The notes: generated from the letters alone by a model not told the origin. Shown: positions 15,107 to 25,844, numbered from the stretch's first letter. The stretch: 64,000 nt of DNA from Pseudomonas sp. B21-028 (GCF_024749045.1 NZ_CP087184.1:6200001-6264000); one strand, 5' to 3'. Made by a program: numbers and translations.

Positions 15107-17013
15107 GGCGTGGCCTCCTGCTCAGCAGGCTTGGCCAGCGGCTTGACCGACTCCTCGGCATTCAGGTTGCGGCGCTCCAGGTAGGCCTGGACGCTGCTCA
15201 GGGTCGCGGTCAGGTCCGGCGTGACCACCGTCACCGGCTGTTTGGCCAGTTCGGCCACTCGCTCGAGCATGACTTTGCTCTGCGGGTTGTCCTGGTTGAA
15301 GTTGTTCTTCAGTACATCGCGGGCCTCGTCCAATGCCTGGGTATACACCGGCGCCTGCCCGTTGAGGGCTGCCCATTGCGCCTGCTCCAGTGCCAGGCTC
15401 AAGGCCAGGCGCACCTGCATCAGGCTCTGCCCGGCCAGAAGCGGACGGACGTTCTCGTCGGCATTGAAGTCGATGCGGATATAGCGCGAGATCTGATCCC
15501 ACCACTGCGCCCAGCGGCTGGTTCCATCGCCATCGGCCGTCAAGCCCAGCAGGGATTCGCCACGATCCTTGTACTCGGGCGCCAGCTCCGTGAGTTGCAG
15601 CACTTGCTCGCGCAAGGCCCCCAATTGCAGGAACAGCCCGGTGCGATCCGGCTGCTCGGTGCTGCGCAACGCCGCGAGGGTCTTGGCCAATTGCTCGCGG
15701 GCAGCGAACGAGCCCGGGTCATTCTGTTCCCGCAGGATTTCGTCGGCACCCTGGACCAGAGCCTGGGCGCTGCTGATGTCCTGCAGGGCGGATAGGCGCA
15801 GGCTGGCAAGGCGCAGCAGATGCTCGGCCTCGGCCAACCGCCAGTCCTTGCGGCTGGCACCGAGTACGGTTTCCAGACGCTGGCTCAGGTGCTGCTGGTC
15901 GCCTTGCAACTGGGCGACCTGACGGCGTCGCTCCTCCAGCTCTTCGGCCGCCGGCATCTGTGCGAGGCGCTCGCTGAGGCGTTGCTCATTAAGCTTGAGG
16001 TTCTGGGCCTGATCATTCAGTGCCTGGACCTGGGCGGACTGTTGCTGGTTGTTGGCCTGCAGGTGACGCACCTGCCAGACACCCCAGCCGCCAACGGCCA
16101 CGCCAGCGGCCCCCAGCAGCAATGCGACAATGGCCAACCCGTTACCGCGACGCGGCGCCACCGGTGCCGGCGTTTCCACCGGTGCATCGATCACGGGTCG
16201 GTCTTGATCTTTTGGCAAGGCTGTTTCGCTCACGTATCCATCCTTTGCATTAGAAAACGGCACGGATTGTTCCCGTAACGCCGCCAGCAAAGCCGCGGCA
16301 CTGGCGCCACGACAATCCACAACTGATCGGGCCCCGGCGGCCCGCGCCATCTCGGCCACCCTGGGGCTTGGAACAAACAACGGCAACCGCGCCAGATCGG
16401 GCCACGCGGCCCCCGCCAGGCGGCGCAGATGCTCGAAGCTCTGCCCACTGCTGACCATCAGTGCGTTCAAGCGTTCCGCTTCGACCTTCGCCAGCAGTTC
16501 GCCTTCGCGATACTCAGGCAGGCCTCGCCGGTACAATTCCAGATAATCGACCCTGGCACCTTGCTCGCGCAAGCGCTCTGCCAGCAAGCCACGACCACCC
16601 TCGCCACGCACGATCAGAACCTGGGGATCGGGCCGGATCAGAGCCTGGCGCAAGGCCGGGAGCTCCAGCAAGGCTTCACTGTCGTCGCCCTCGTCCGGAT
16701 AAAACACCGTGAGGCCCGCATCGGCCAGGATCTGCCCGGTGGCCGCCCCCACACTGAACCAGGGTTGTTCCGGCGGCTCGGGCCAATGCTCGCGCAGTTG
16801 CTCCAGGCACAACCGGGCGGCCGGCTTGCTGACGACGATCACAGCGCAGTACTGGTCAAGCCGCTGCAGCAGCGCCCGGCCGGAATCGGACAAGGGAAGC
16901 GGTTCGATAGTCAGCAACGACAGGCTGCTGCTGAATACCCCTGCCTCGGCCAGGACAGCCGCCAGGGCCGACGACTCATCCTCCGGCCGGGTCAGCAGCA
17001 ACCGCCAGCCCAT
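15103..17013 (-). CDS. hemD: Fused uroporphyrinogen-III synthase HemD / membrane protein HemX
   Basis: One uninterrupted 636-codon frame joins two proteins usually encoded separately. Residues 1 to about 255 are HemD (WRLLLTRPEDES, VVSKPAARLCLEQL, YLELYRRGLP, LNALMVSSGQSFEHL), which cyclises hydroxymethylbilane to uroporphyrinogen III. From residue 261 (VSETALPKDQ..) comes HemX: an Asp/Pro-rich cytoplasmic stretch, a membrane helix (GLAIVALLLGAAGVAVGGWG), a coiled coil and the DUF513 domain. The junction contains a good ribosome site and a GTG at 16233, so HemX may also be made alone. The start is set at the ATG 17013, coupled to the hemC TGA (TGATG); a GTG at 17016 is an alternative. Confidence 0.88.
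   Translation of the reverse strand: MGWRLLLTRPEDESSALAAVLAEAGVFSSSLSLLTIEPLPLSDSGRALLQRLDQYCAVIVVSKPAARLCLEQLREHWPEPPEQPWFSVGAATGQILADAGLTVFYPDEGDDSEALLELPALRQALIRPDPQVLIVRGEGGRGLLAERLREQGARVDYLELYRRGLPEYREGELLAKVEAERLNALMVSSGQSFEHLRRLAGAAWPDLARLPLFVPSPRVAEMARAAGARSVVDCRGASAAALLAALREQSVPFSNAKDGYVSETALPKDQDRPVIDAPVETPAPVAPRRGNGLAIVALLLGAAGVAVGGWGVWQVRHLQANNQQQSAQVQALNDQAQNLKLNEQRLSERLAQMPAAEELEERRRQVAQLQGDQQHLSQRLETVLGASRKDWRLAEAEHLLRLASLRLSALQDISSAQALVQGADEILREQNDPGSFAAREQLAKTLAALRSTEQPDRTGLFLQLGALREQVLQLTELAPEYKDRGESLLGLTADGDGTSRWAQWWDQISRYIRIDFNADENVRPLLAGQSLMQVRLALSLALEQAQWAALNGQAPVYTQALDEARDVLKNNFNQDNPQSKVMLERVAELAKQPVTVVTPDLTATLSSVQAYLERRNLNAEESVKPLAKPAEQEATP
16231..16245 (-). promoter_or_regulatory. 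hemX: Internal ribosome site and GTG start for HemX
   Basis: On the minus strand AAGGA (16245-16241) stands 7 bases before GTG (16233-16231), the usual HemX start (VSETALP). A separate 376-residue HemX (15103-16233) could therefore be translated from the same message as the fusion. Confidence 0.6.
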
Positions 17014-17954
17014 CACGCGTGGCCAGCCTCGCCGTAGACCTTCTTGAGGATGGCCCCAGCGCCCTGGCTCAGCAGGTCTTCAGCGACCCGCACCCCCAGC
17101 GCTTCGGCATCGCCACGGGGCGCCCGGGCTTCGGAACTGAGCAGCGTGCCGCCGTCCGGATCACCCACCAGGCCACGCAACCAGACCTGCTCGCCTTCGA
17201 GCACGGCGTAGCAGGCAATCGGTACCTGGCAGCCGCCATTGAGGTGCTTGTTGAGGGCGCGCTCGGCAAAGACCCGGGTCGCGGTATCTTCATGATGCAG
17301 GGGAGCGAGCAACCCGTGGATCTCGCTGTCGGCGCTGCGGCATTCGATGCCCACCGCTCCTTGCCCACCCGCCGGCAGGCTGTCGTCGACGCTGATGGCC
17401 GAGGTGATGCGGTCCTCGAAGCCCAGGCGGATCAGGCCGGCGGCGGCAAGGATGATCGCGTCGTACTCGCCAGCGTCGAGCTTGGCCAGGCGAGTGTTGA
17501 CGTTGCCGCGCAGAAAGCGGATCTGCAGGTCGGGGCGACGGGTCAACAGTTGCGCCTGGCGACGCAGGCTGGACGTGCCAACCACGCTCCCGGCAGGCAG
17601 CGCTTCAAGGCTGGCAAAGGTGTTGGAGACGAACGCATCGCGCGGGTCTTCCCGCTCGCAGATGCAAAAAAGGCCCAGGCCTTCGGGGAAGTCCATGGGC
17701 ACGTCTTTCATCGAATGCACGGCGATATCGGCTTCGTTGTCCAGCAGCGCGGTTTCCAGTTCCTTGACGAACAAACCCTTGCCGCCGATTTTCGACAGCG
17801 GCGAATCCAGCAGCTTGTCACCGCGACTGACCATGGGCACCAGCGTCACGATCAGGCCGGGATGGGCGGCTTCCAGACGGGCTTTGACGTATTCGGCCTG
17901 CCAGAGGGCCAGGGCACTTTTACGGGTGGCGATGCGGATCTCGCGAGGGGACAT
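17013..17954 (-). CDS. hemC: Porphobilinogen deaminase (hydroxymethylbilane synthase)
   Basis: This 313-residue enzyme polymerises four porphobilinogens into hydroxymethylbilane. Family motifs are [65 protein letters not shown] and [12 protein letters not shown], where Cys242 binds the dipyrromethane cofactor. It heads the hemC-hemDX-hemY operon: its TGA overlaps the next ATG by one base, and the substrate chain passes directly to HemD. The 139 bases to algR upstream are noncoding. Confidence 0.96.
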   Translation of the reverse strand: MSPREIRIATRKSALALWQAEYVKARLEAAHPGLIVTLVPMVSRGDKLLDSPLSKIGGKGLFVKELETALLDNEADIAVHSMKDVPMDFPEGLGLFCICEREDPRDAFVSNTFASLEALPAGSVVGTSSLRRQAQLLTRRPDLQIRFLRGNVNTRLAKLDAGEYDAIILAAAGLIRLGFEDRITSAISVDDSLPAGGQGAVGIECRSADSEIHGLLAPLHHEDTATRVFAERALNKHLNGGCQVPIACYAVLEGEQVWLRGLVGDPDGGTLLSSEARAPRGDAEALGVRVAEDLLSQGAGAILKKVYGEAGHA

Positions 17955-18093
17955 GGATCAATCCGTACTTAAAAGATACGACGGATAATAACAGCTCAGC
18001 CAAATCCGCTTTGACTTGAATCACGACCCCAAGGCCTCCCTGGCCGTCAAATGTCCTGGAAATTCGAAAGTGCAATGCCGTTGGGGCGTTGCA

Positions 18094-18840
18094 CTAGAGC
18101 TGCTGCATCATCTTGCGTACGCCGGCCACATGTCGTCGGCTGACAATCAGCGCGTCGCCATTGAGGCCTTTCAGAAACAGCTGGAAGTGCCCAAGGGGCG
18201 TACGTTGCAGACGTTCGATGCGCTCGCGGGCCACCAGGGCATTGCGGTGGATGCGCACGAACCGCTCGCCGAATTCGTCTTCAAGGGCCTTGAGGGGCTC
18301 GTCCAGCAGCACCTCGCCACTCTCATGGCGCAAGGTCACGTACTTATGGTCGGCGATGAAATAGACCACCTGGTTCAACGGGATCAGCTCGATGCCCTTG
18401 CGGGTTCGCGCACTGATGTGGCTGCGCGGGCCGCTGCCACTTTCCGCTGCCGGGCGGGTCAGCGCCGCCAGCTGCACGCGGTTGGGCCGCTCAGCCTTGC
18501 GCAAGGCGTCGAGCAACGCCTCGGATGCCACCGGTTTGACCAGATAGCCCACGGCACCGGCCTGCAACACCTCGGGCGGAAAGTCGTCCCGGGTGGTGCA
18601 AAACACCACGGCGGGGGGCGACTCTCGTTCGCACAGCTTCGCCGCCACCTGCAGACCATCCAGGCCAGGCATGCGAATGTCGAGCAGCACGATATCCGGC
18701 TTGTGGCTGTCGATAAGGGCCAACGCCTCTTCGCCATTAGTGGCGCTCGGCTCCAGGACACTGTAACCCTCGAGCTCGCCAACCATTCGGCTCAGGCGCT
18801 CGCGGGCCAGTGGTTCGTCATCAACGATCAGGACATTCAT
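18094..18840 (-). CDS. algR: Response regulator AlgR (LytTR family)
   Basis: This 248-residue regulator has an N-terminal receiver domain (acidic pair in LIVDDEP, phosphoacceptor Asp54 in IVLLDIRMPG, Lys in YLVKPVAS) and a C-terminal LytTR DNA-binding domain (RKGIELIPLNQVVYFIADHKYVTLRHESGE; RFVRIHRNALVARERIERL). AlgR controls alginate, motility and virulence genes in P. aeruginosa. The start MNVLIVDDEPLARERL at 18840 gives the full-length family protein; a GTG-type upstream extension adds only unrelated residues. Its usual partner kinase gene algZ/fimS is not next to it here; argH follows directly after a gap. Confidence 0.95.
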   Translation of the reverse strand: MNVLIVDDEPLARERLSRMVGELEGYSVLEPSATNGEEALALIDSHKPDIVLLDIRMPGLDGLQVAAKLCERESPPAVVFCTTRDDFPPEVLQAGAVGYLVKPVASEALLDALRKAERPNRVQLAALTRPAAESGSGPRSHISARTRKGIELIPLNQVVYFIADHKYVTLRHESGEVLLDEPLKALEDEFGERFVRIHRNALVARERIERLQRTPLGHFQLFLKGLNGDALIVSRRHVAGVRKMMQQL

Positions 18841-19300
18841 ATTGCGCTGGATTCCTGCGTGAGTCTCGCACAAGGATAGCGTAGACAGGGGAAGTGACAT
18901 CCGTCACCGCGATCCACGCTAAGACTCGCCCGAGGGCCAAAAAGTGCCGCGAGGCGGTTGCCTATCTTTACCAGCGCTTGCCGACCGATGCTCGAGGCCC
19001 GTTGTCGCACGGCGTCGCCGTAGGGATGGTTCATTTTCAATCTGATCAATATTGAGCACCCCCTGGTTGATTCGACCCATGCCCATGATGGAAAAGCAAA
19101 ACTCCTATCGTCCACTGTAGACGGTTGCCAAGACGATATTGCTCAATCGGAAAATATCGTTGTGCGCAAAACCCGCCTGAATGCCCGGCTCATGCGTAAA
19201 AAACCTGCCGACCAGTGCCAGCGCTGGCCCCGGCAACCCTGCTATCATCCGCCGCAGCCTTTAACCGCTACTTTCTCCACAGCCGATCACGAGCGAATTC
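18841..19300. other. algR-argH divergent intergenic region (460 bp)
   Basis: This region holds no convincing gene. An open minus-strand frame at 18837-19115 has no recognisable family sequence and no kinase motif. The gap must contain the divergent promoters of algR and argH. The only clear structure is the inverted repeat at 19133-19160. Confidence 0.6.
19133..19160. promoter_or_regulatory. Inverted repeat ACGATATT-N12-AATATCGT, candidate operator
   Basis: The repeat is a perfect 8-bp inversion with a 12-base spacer, AT-rich within a GC-rich region, about 140 bases upstream of argH and about 290 upstream of algR. It could be a regulator site or a hairpin. No T tract follows. Confidence 0.35.
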
Positions 19301-20695
<1,395 letters not shown>

Positions 20696-20707
20696 AAGCT
20701 AAAAGCA

Positions 20708-20798
20708 TCGCGAGCAGGCTCGCTCCCCCAATGGATCTTCAGTGAACACAAAGTTGTGAACATATGGAGATCCCCTGTGGGAGCGAGCCTGCTCGCGA
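20708..20798. repeat. REP palindrome pair
   Basis: TCGCGAGCAGGCTCGCTCCC at the left and GTGGGAGCGAGCCTGCTCGC at the right lie between the convergent argH and GST genes. The units are oriented the opposite way round from the pair at 6466. Confidence 0.85.
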
Positions 20799-20824
20799 AA
20801 GCAATCGCTAGAGCAGTATAAAAT

Positions 20825-21484
20825 TCACTTCTTGGCAGCGATCATCGCCAAAAACTCTGGCATCCCCGCTTCCCTGTCCGCCGCGATCCGCTGCACATTC
20901 GGATTCGCCCCCAACCGCTCCATCAGCGCCTTGGCGGCCGGCATGTCTGCGAACAGATCGATATCGAACAACTTCTTGCCCACCTGTAAGGCGGGCGAAA
21001 CACCGTAGAGAAAGTACAAGTCGGCAATGCTCAGGCTATCGCCCGCCACATAGGGCGCGAACTTGCCGTGCCTGCCCAGCGAAGCGAACCCCAGCAGCAG
21101 TTCAGCCTTGCTCTTTTCCTTGACGACATCGGGTACAGACATGCCGAAAAATGCCTCGGCGTAGCAAGCACGCCCTGGCAGTTCGATGTACAACTCGATC
21201 TCCCGGCACAGGGCCAGGACCTGGGCTCGCTCGTACGGATCGGCGGGCAGCAGGGCCTTGCCGGGCTGGGTTTGCTCGATGTATTCGAGGATCACGCTGG
21301 TTTCGTTGATGAAGCCCTGGTCGGTTTTCAGTACCGGCACTTTGCCCCGTGGGCTGATGGCGAGTATTTCCGCAGTCTGGCTGCCATAGAATGGTACTTC
21401 TTGGAAGGGCACGCCCTTCTCCAGCAACGCCAGCTTGACCATGTTGTAATAATTACTGGCGCAGAAACCATAAAGCTCGAGCAT
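20825..21484 (-). CDS. Glutathione S-transferase family protein
   Basis: This 219-residue protein has an N-terminal thioredoxin fold (MLELYGFCASNYYNMVKLALLEKGVPFQEV; SPRGKVPVLKTDQGFINETSVILEYIEQ with the glutathione-binding ES-like motif) and a helical C-terminal domain (SLSIADLYFLYG, the conserved Asp cap). The start at 21484 has an excellent GGAGG seven bases upstream. The substrate is unknown. It is convergent with argH and divergent from the small gene at 21609. Confidence 0.9.
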   Translation of the reverse strand: MLELYGFCASNYYNMVKLALLEKGVPFQEVPFYGSQTAEILAISPRGKVPVLKTDQGFINETSVILEYIEQTQPGKALLPADPYERAQVLALCREIELYIELPGRACYAEAFFGMSVPDVVKEKSKAELLLGFASLGRHGKFAPYVAGDSLSIADLYFLYGVSPALQVGKKLFDIDLFADMPAAKALMERLGANPNVQRIAADREAGMPEFLAMIAAKK

Positions 21485-21608
21485 CGCAAGTACCTCCGGT
21501 CCGTGTGGGTTGGGCAGCCTTGGGTTATAGACTGTCGGGAGCTTTCGCGCCAGACGCATCACGCCGCTGAATGCAGGTAAACTGGCGCCTTTACCACAGG
21601 AGCCTGTC

Positions 21609-21893
21609 ATGAGCGAGCCAACCGACATCGACAACGACGAAGAAGAGTTCGTCGAGTCGACCCTGATCGAAGCCATTGAAAACCAGATCGAAAGCGGCAA
21701 CCCGCCAGCAGCCAAGGCCACCTTCAACAAACTGACCCTGGTCAATTACGAGCGCGAAGACATCCTGAACCTCATGGCCCATGTGTTGGCCTTCGAGATC
21801 GACGCCATGCTGGAGGAAGACCGCCCTTTTGATACCCAATGGTACGAAGAGGCGTTGCGCAAGCTGCCTGAGCTGCCACCGGAAAAGAACTGA
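21609..21893 (+). CDS. Small acidic conserved hypothetical protein
   Basis: This 94-residue protein is strongly acidic at the N-terminus (EPTDIDNDEEEFVESTLIEAIENQIESGNPP) and otherwise helical, with no membrane segment or catalytic motif. An AGGAG-type site (CACAGGAGCC) precedes the ATG. I do not recognise a named family; it sits between argH and cyaA, where pseudomonads carry short conserved genes. The continuous sensible frame and strong ribosome site support a real gene. Confidence 0.75.
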   Translation: MSEPTDIDNDEEEFVESTLIEAIENQIESGNPPAAKATFNKLTLVNYEREDILNLMAHVLAFEIDAMLEEDRPFDTQWYEEALRKLPELPPEKN

Positions 21894-21926
21894 ACCCGCT
21901 GTGGCGGGAGGACTGCTTCAAATACT

Positions 21927-22011
21927 GTGGGAGCAAGGCTTGCCCGCGATGAAAGCGATGCGATCGCTCATGAATCGAGGCGCCTGCGTCGCGAGCAAGC
22001 TTTGCTCCCAC
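21927..22011. repeat. REP palindrome pair (diverged)
   Basis: GTGGGAGCAAGGCTTGCCCGC at the left and GCGAGCAAGCTTTGCTCCCAC at the right form a variant REP pair, with CAAGG in place of CGAGC in the stem. It lies between two plus-strand genes. Confidence 0.8.
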
Positions 22012-22125
22012 TAACGCTCCGTCGCACAAAAACAAAAAAGCCTGCCTCCGGCACTGGACAGCTCGGCCGAGTGCGCTCACCTTAGTGACGCTATCGACCA
22101 TATTCCTAGAAAGTCTGGAGTCCTT

Positions 22126-22371
22126 ATGTCGCTTACCCCTGAGCTGGTTGCCGAACTGGAAATCCTTGCGCTCTTCAACCTGGACAGTTCCCAGGAAGGC
22201 CTGAAAATCCATCAGACCGCTGCCCCAAAAGCTGTTGCCGCCGCCCAACGCCTGTACGACAAGGAACTGATCACCCAACCCGACGGTGGTTACCTGACCA
22301 GCCTGGGTCGTGACGCCGCGCAAAACGTACAAACCGTCCTGACGATACTCAGCGTTCAAGAAGCCGCCTGA
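22126..22371 (+). CDS. TIGR02647 family small protein
   Basis: This 81-residue protein begins MSLTPELVAELEILALFNLDSSQEGLKIH and ends with LTSLGRDAAQNVQTVLTIL, the TIGR02647 pattern. The fold looks like a small winged-helix or helical protein, and DNA binding has been suggested for the family, but nothing here proves it. It is preceded by GGAGTCC seven bases before the ATG and lies just upstream of cyaA on the same strand, 176 bases away. Confidence 0.82.
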   Translation: MSLTPELVAELEILALFNLDSSQEGLKIHQTAAPKAVAAAQRLYDKELITQPDGGYLTSLGRDAAQNVQTVLTILSVQEAA

Positions 22372-22547
22372 CTCCCCCTGTCGCCCACGGAAATCTGCCT
22401 CGCCGGATTTCCGCAGGCGCGGGCGCATTGCATGAAAAATCTGACGTCCACGTCTTACTTTCAGCTTAAGAATTCCCCAACCCGGACGCTAAACTTCCAT
22501 CACTTCTGATTTCCCACGTTCGACGCCGCGAGCCGGTTTGAGCCGAC

Positions 22548-25391
22548 ATGACCCGCAATCACGAAATACGCCCCGATCTGGACGAAGGAATCGACCGTAA
22601 GGTTCTCGGCCAACTGCGTGCACGCTTTCTCAAGCTCAACACCGTCCGGATGAATCGCGCCATGGAAGGCTTGTCGCCTCGCCAGCAAGGCGTGCTGACG
22701 CTGCTTCCGCTGTTTTTCCACGTCAACCATCCCCTGCTGCCAGGCTACGTCTCCGGCAGTACACCGGCCGGGCTGTCGAACTACGAGCCCGACGCCAGCG
22801 TCCTCGCCGACGCCCAGCGACTGACCCGTTCGTTTTCCTACAAGCCACGCCATGGCAACAATCCGCCGCGCCCCATCCTGGGCTTGTACCTGATGGGCAG
22901 CCTGGGCACGCTCGCCCAGGCGGATCAGAGCGACATGGATGTCTGGGTCTGCCATGGTCCAGACCTGAGCGACAACGAACTGGCCGAGCTGCGCAAGAAA
23001 TGCCAACTGCTCGAAATCTGGGCCGCGACCCAGGGCGCGGAAGCGCATTTCTTCTTGATCGACCCGGCCCGGTTCGTGCGGGGTGAGCGGGACAATCAAC
23101 TCAGTTCCGACGATTGCGGCACGACCCAGCACTACCTGTTGCTGGACGAGTTCTACCGCACGGCGATCTGGCTGGCCGGGCGTACACCGATCTGGTGGCT
23201 GGTGCCGGTGTACGAGGAAGACAATTATGAGGCGTACACCCATACGCTGCTTTCCAAGCGCTTCATCCGCGCCGATGAGACCCTGGACCTCGGACACCTG
23301 GCCTACATTCCGCCGGGCGAGTTCATTGGCGCCGGGCTCTGGCAGTTGTTCAAGGGCATCGAGTCGCCCTACAAGTCCGTGCTCAAGCTGCTGTTGACGG
23401 AGGTCTACGCCAGCGAACACCCCGATGTCCGCTGTCTGAGCCTGCGCTTCAAGCAAGCTGTGTTCGCCAACCGCTTGGACTTGGAGGAGCTGGACCCATA
23501 CATGCTGGTGTATCGCCGTATCGAGGAATACCTCAACGCTCGCGGCGAACCCGAGCGCCTGGAGTTGATCCGGCGCGCGCTGTACCTGAAGGTCAACCGC
23601 AAGCTCACCGGTCAAGGGCGCAGCAACAGTTGGCAGCGAACGCTGCTCGAGCGCCTGGCCGGAGAATGGGGCTGGGACCCGCGCCAGCTCACGTTACTGG
23701 ACAGCCGCAGCCAGTGGAAAGTGCGCCAGGTCAGCAACGAACGTCGCGCGCTGGTCAACGAACTGACCTACAGCTACCGCTTCCTGACCCAGTTCGCCCG
23801 CACCGAAAAAACCGTCAGCCTGATCAACAAGCGCGACCTCAACGTCCTTGGCCGACGGCTGTATGCAGCCTTCGAACGCAAGGCCGACAAGGTCGAGTTC
23901 ATCAACCCCGGCATCGCCCCGGACCTGGCCGAGGACACCCTCACGCTGGTCCAGTCGCCCAACAAAAAAGAACCCGGGCAGAACCAGTGGGGCCTCTACA
24001 ACGGCAGCCTCAACGCCCTGGAGTGGGAGAACTTCGCGCCGATCAAGCGCAGCCGCGAACTGCTGGAGCTGCTGACCTGGTGCCATCGCAACGGCGTGAT
24101 CGACAGCAGCACACGCCTGGCGCTGCACCCGGGCGACAGCGATCTGAGCGAGTTCGAACTGTTCAACCTGCTGGGCAGCCTGCAACAGTCCATTGCCCTG
24201 CCCCTGGTCACGGTCGGCGAAGAACAGCTGCTGCACGCCAGCGTTCCCAGTGAAGTGCTGATCCTGGTGAACGTCGGCGTCGACCCGCTCAAGCATCACC
24301 GCGATCTGAACATCCTGATGACCACCGAGCGCACCGACTCCCTGAGCTATGCCGGGGTCAGGGAAAACCTGGTGCTGACGCTCGACCAGGTCACGCTCAA
24401 CAGCTGGAATGAAGTGCTGGTCAACCGCTTCGATGGCGAACACGCGCTGCTTGATTGCCTGCGCGACTACCTCAACGACCTGCCCGCCACTGCGCGCCAG
24501 CCGCGCTTGCAGGTACGCTGTTTCTGCCACAACCGGGCGCAGTTCATCGCACGACGGGTCGAAGAAGTCATCGAAACGGCCCAGACCCTGCTGCTGAGCA
24601 GGCTCAATCACCGCTACTTGCTGCAGGTGCAACAGTATTATCACGTGCTGGAGCTGGTCCCCGGCCAAGTCAGGCACGTGGCGCTGGGCAGCCTGTCGGC
24701 GCTGCTGGATTACCTGGGCGAAGAACTGAATGCCTACAGCCCGCTGCACCTGGACCCGATGGCTCTGGAAGACCACGATCTGGCGCTGATCCTGCCGATG
24801 GGTCAGCCGGAATGCGTCCAGGTGTTCTACCGGGTCAATGAGGACGAAGCCGAGCTGTATGTGCTCGATGAGCTCAATGCCCTGTGGCAACAGCGCCTGC
24901 CCTATCACGACGAACACAGCCTGCTGGTACCGCTGCAGCGCTTCCTGCAATCGGTGCTGTACCGTCAGGACGCCTTGCTGTCGATGGAAACCGACCAGCC
25001 GTTGAGCCTGGACACCCTTTACTACCAGCTCCTGCCCTCGGGTAACGGACGCGCACGCCGGGTCGAAATGCGCCCGGCGCCGCAGACACCCGAGAACAAG
25101 CCGTTCTACGACGTTCAGGCCATCATCGGCAAAGCGACCCATGGTCAGGTCAACGTCACGCTGTACTGCAATCAACAGGAGTTTTCGGAACTGGAACATG
25201 GCGACCAACTGTTCCGTGTGGTCGCCAGCGAGATCGTCGAGCAGCGCCGCGAGGCCGAACGCTATCGCTGCTACATCACCGACCTGGACCTCTCGGGCCT
25301 GGTGGGTGACAGCGCTTGCTCAAGCAATCTGTACCTGCGCTACAAGGCCGATCTGGAACGCGCCCTGAACGAAGCGCTGGCCCTGGTCTGA
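22548..25391 (+). CDS. cyaA: Class I adenylate cyclase
   Basis: This 947-residue protein of the enterobacterial-type class I cyclases converts ATP to cAMP, the Vfr/CRP ligand. The N-terminal half is catalytic: YLMGSLGTLAQADQSDMDVWVC contains the nucleotidyltransferase GS..D-x-D metal site, followed by WLAGRTPIWWLVP and IPPGEFIGAGLWQLFKGIESPYKSVLKLLL. The C-terminal half is the regulatory region. Length and order match PA5272. A reading frame on the opposite strand across its 5' part is a shadow. Confidence 0.95.
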   Translation: MTRNHEIRPDLDEGIDRKVLGQLRARFLKLNTVRMNRAMEGLSPRQQGVLTLLPLFFHVNHPLLPGYVSGSTPAGLSNYEPDASVLADAQRLTRSFSYKPRHGNNPPRPILGLYLMGSLGTLAQADQSDMDVWVCHGPDLSDNELAELRKKCQLLEIWAATQGAEAHFFLIDPARFVRGERDNQLSSDDCGTTQHYLLLDEFYRTAIWLAGRTPIWWLVPVYEEDNYEAYTHTLLSKRFIRADETLDLGHLAYIPPGEFIGAGLWQLFKGIESPYKSVLKLLLTEVYASEHPDVRCLSLRFKQAVFANRLDLEELDPYMLVYRRIEEYLNARGEPERLELIRRALYLKVNRKLTGQGRSNSWQRTLLERLAGEWGWDPRQLTLLDSRSQWKVRQVSNERRALVNELTYSYRFLTQFARTEKTVSLINKRDLNVLGRRLYAAFERKADKVEFINPGIAPDLAEDTLTLVQSPNKKEPGQNQWGLYNGSLNALEWENFAPIKRSRELLELLTWCHRNGVIDSSTRLALHPGDSDLSEFELFNLLGSLQQSIALPLVTVGEEQLLHASVPSEVLILVNVGVDPLKHHRDLNILMTTERTDSLSYAGVRENLVLTLDQVTLNSWNEVLVNRFDGEHALLDCLRDYLNDLPATARQPRLQVRCFCHNRAQFIARRVEEVIETAQTLLLSRLNHRYLLQVQQYYHVLELVPGQVRHVALGSLSALLDYLGEELNAYSPLHLDPMALEDHDLALILPMGQPECVQVFYRVNEDEAELYVLDELNALWQQRLPYHDEHSLLVPLQRFLQSVLYRQDALLSMETDQPLSLDTLYYQLLPSGNGRARRVEMRPAPQTPENKPFYDVQAIIGKATHGQVNVTLYCNQQEFSELEHGDQLFRVVASEIVEQRREAERYRCYITDLDLSGLVGDSACSSNLYLRYKADLERALNEALALV

Positions 25392-25396
25392 AGCCC

Positions 25397-25807
25397 TCAG
25401 AGGTGGAAGTCGCCGCCCGCTTCGGGCTGATATTCCACCGCCAGCAGCGTCAGCTTCAGCGTCTTGCCGCCCGGTGCCGGCCAATCGATGTGCTGGCCAA
25501 CCTTCAGTCCCAGCAAGGCGCTGCCCACCGGCGCGAGGATCGAGACCTTGCCTTCGTCGGCATTCGCGTCCTGCGGATAGACCAGCGTCAGGTGGTAGTC
25601 CTTGCCGCTACCCTCCTCGCGGCAATGCACGCGCGCGTTCATGGTCACGACATCGGCGGGCACGTCTTCATGACCCACCAGGGTCTCGGCGCGATCCAGT
25701 TCGGTTTGCAACGCAATCACGCCCGGCAGCGTTTCGTCGAGACTGTCGATCAGGCGCTCCAGACGTTGTACGTCCAGGCGGGTAAGAGTGATGGAAGGTG
25801 CGGTCAT
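25397..25807 (-). CDS. rnk: Nucleoside diphosphate kinase regulator Rnk
   Basis: This 136-residue GreA-like protein has an N-terminal short helical region and a C-terminal FKBP-like GreA/GreB_C domain (VSILAPVGSALLGLKVGQHIDWPAPGGKTLKLTLLAVEYQPEAGG). The short coiled coil is typical of Rnk, which binds RNA polymerase without transcript-cleavage activity and influences nucleoside diphosphate kinase levels. The start MTAPSITLTRLD at 25807 has AGGAGTC upstream; the longer frame to 25846 runs into a terminator. Its stop is 5 bases from the convergent cyaA stop. Confidence 0.92.
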   Translation of the reverse strand: MTAPSITLTRLDVQRLERLIDSLDETLPGVIALQTELDRAETLVGHEDVPADVVTMNARVHCREEGSGKDYHLTLVYPQDANADEGKVSILAPVGSALLGLKVGQHIDWPAPGGKTLKLTLLAVEYQPEAGGDFHL

Positions 25808-25844
25808 GATCCAGGCAGACTCCTTTCTTCTGCACGAAAAAAGC

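Noticed and set aside
22500..23615. 371-codon minus-strand frame
   Set aside because: It is antisense to cyaA with no homology; the plus strand is an unmistakable class I cyclase.
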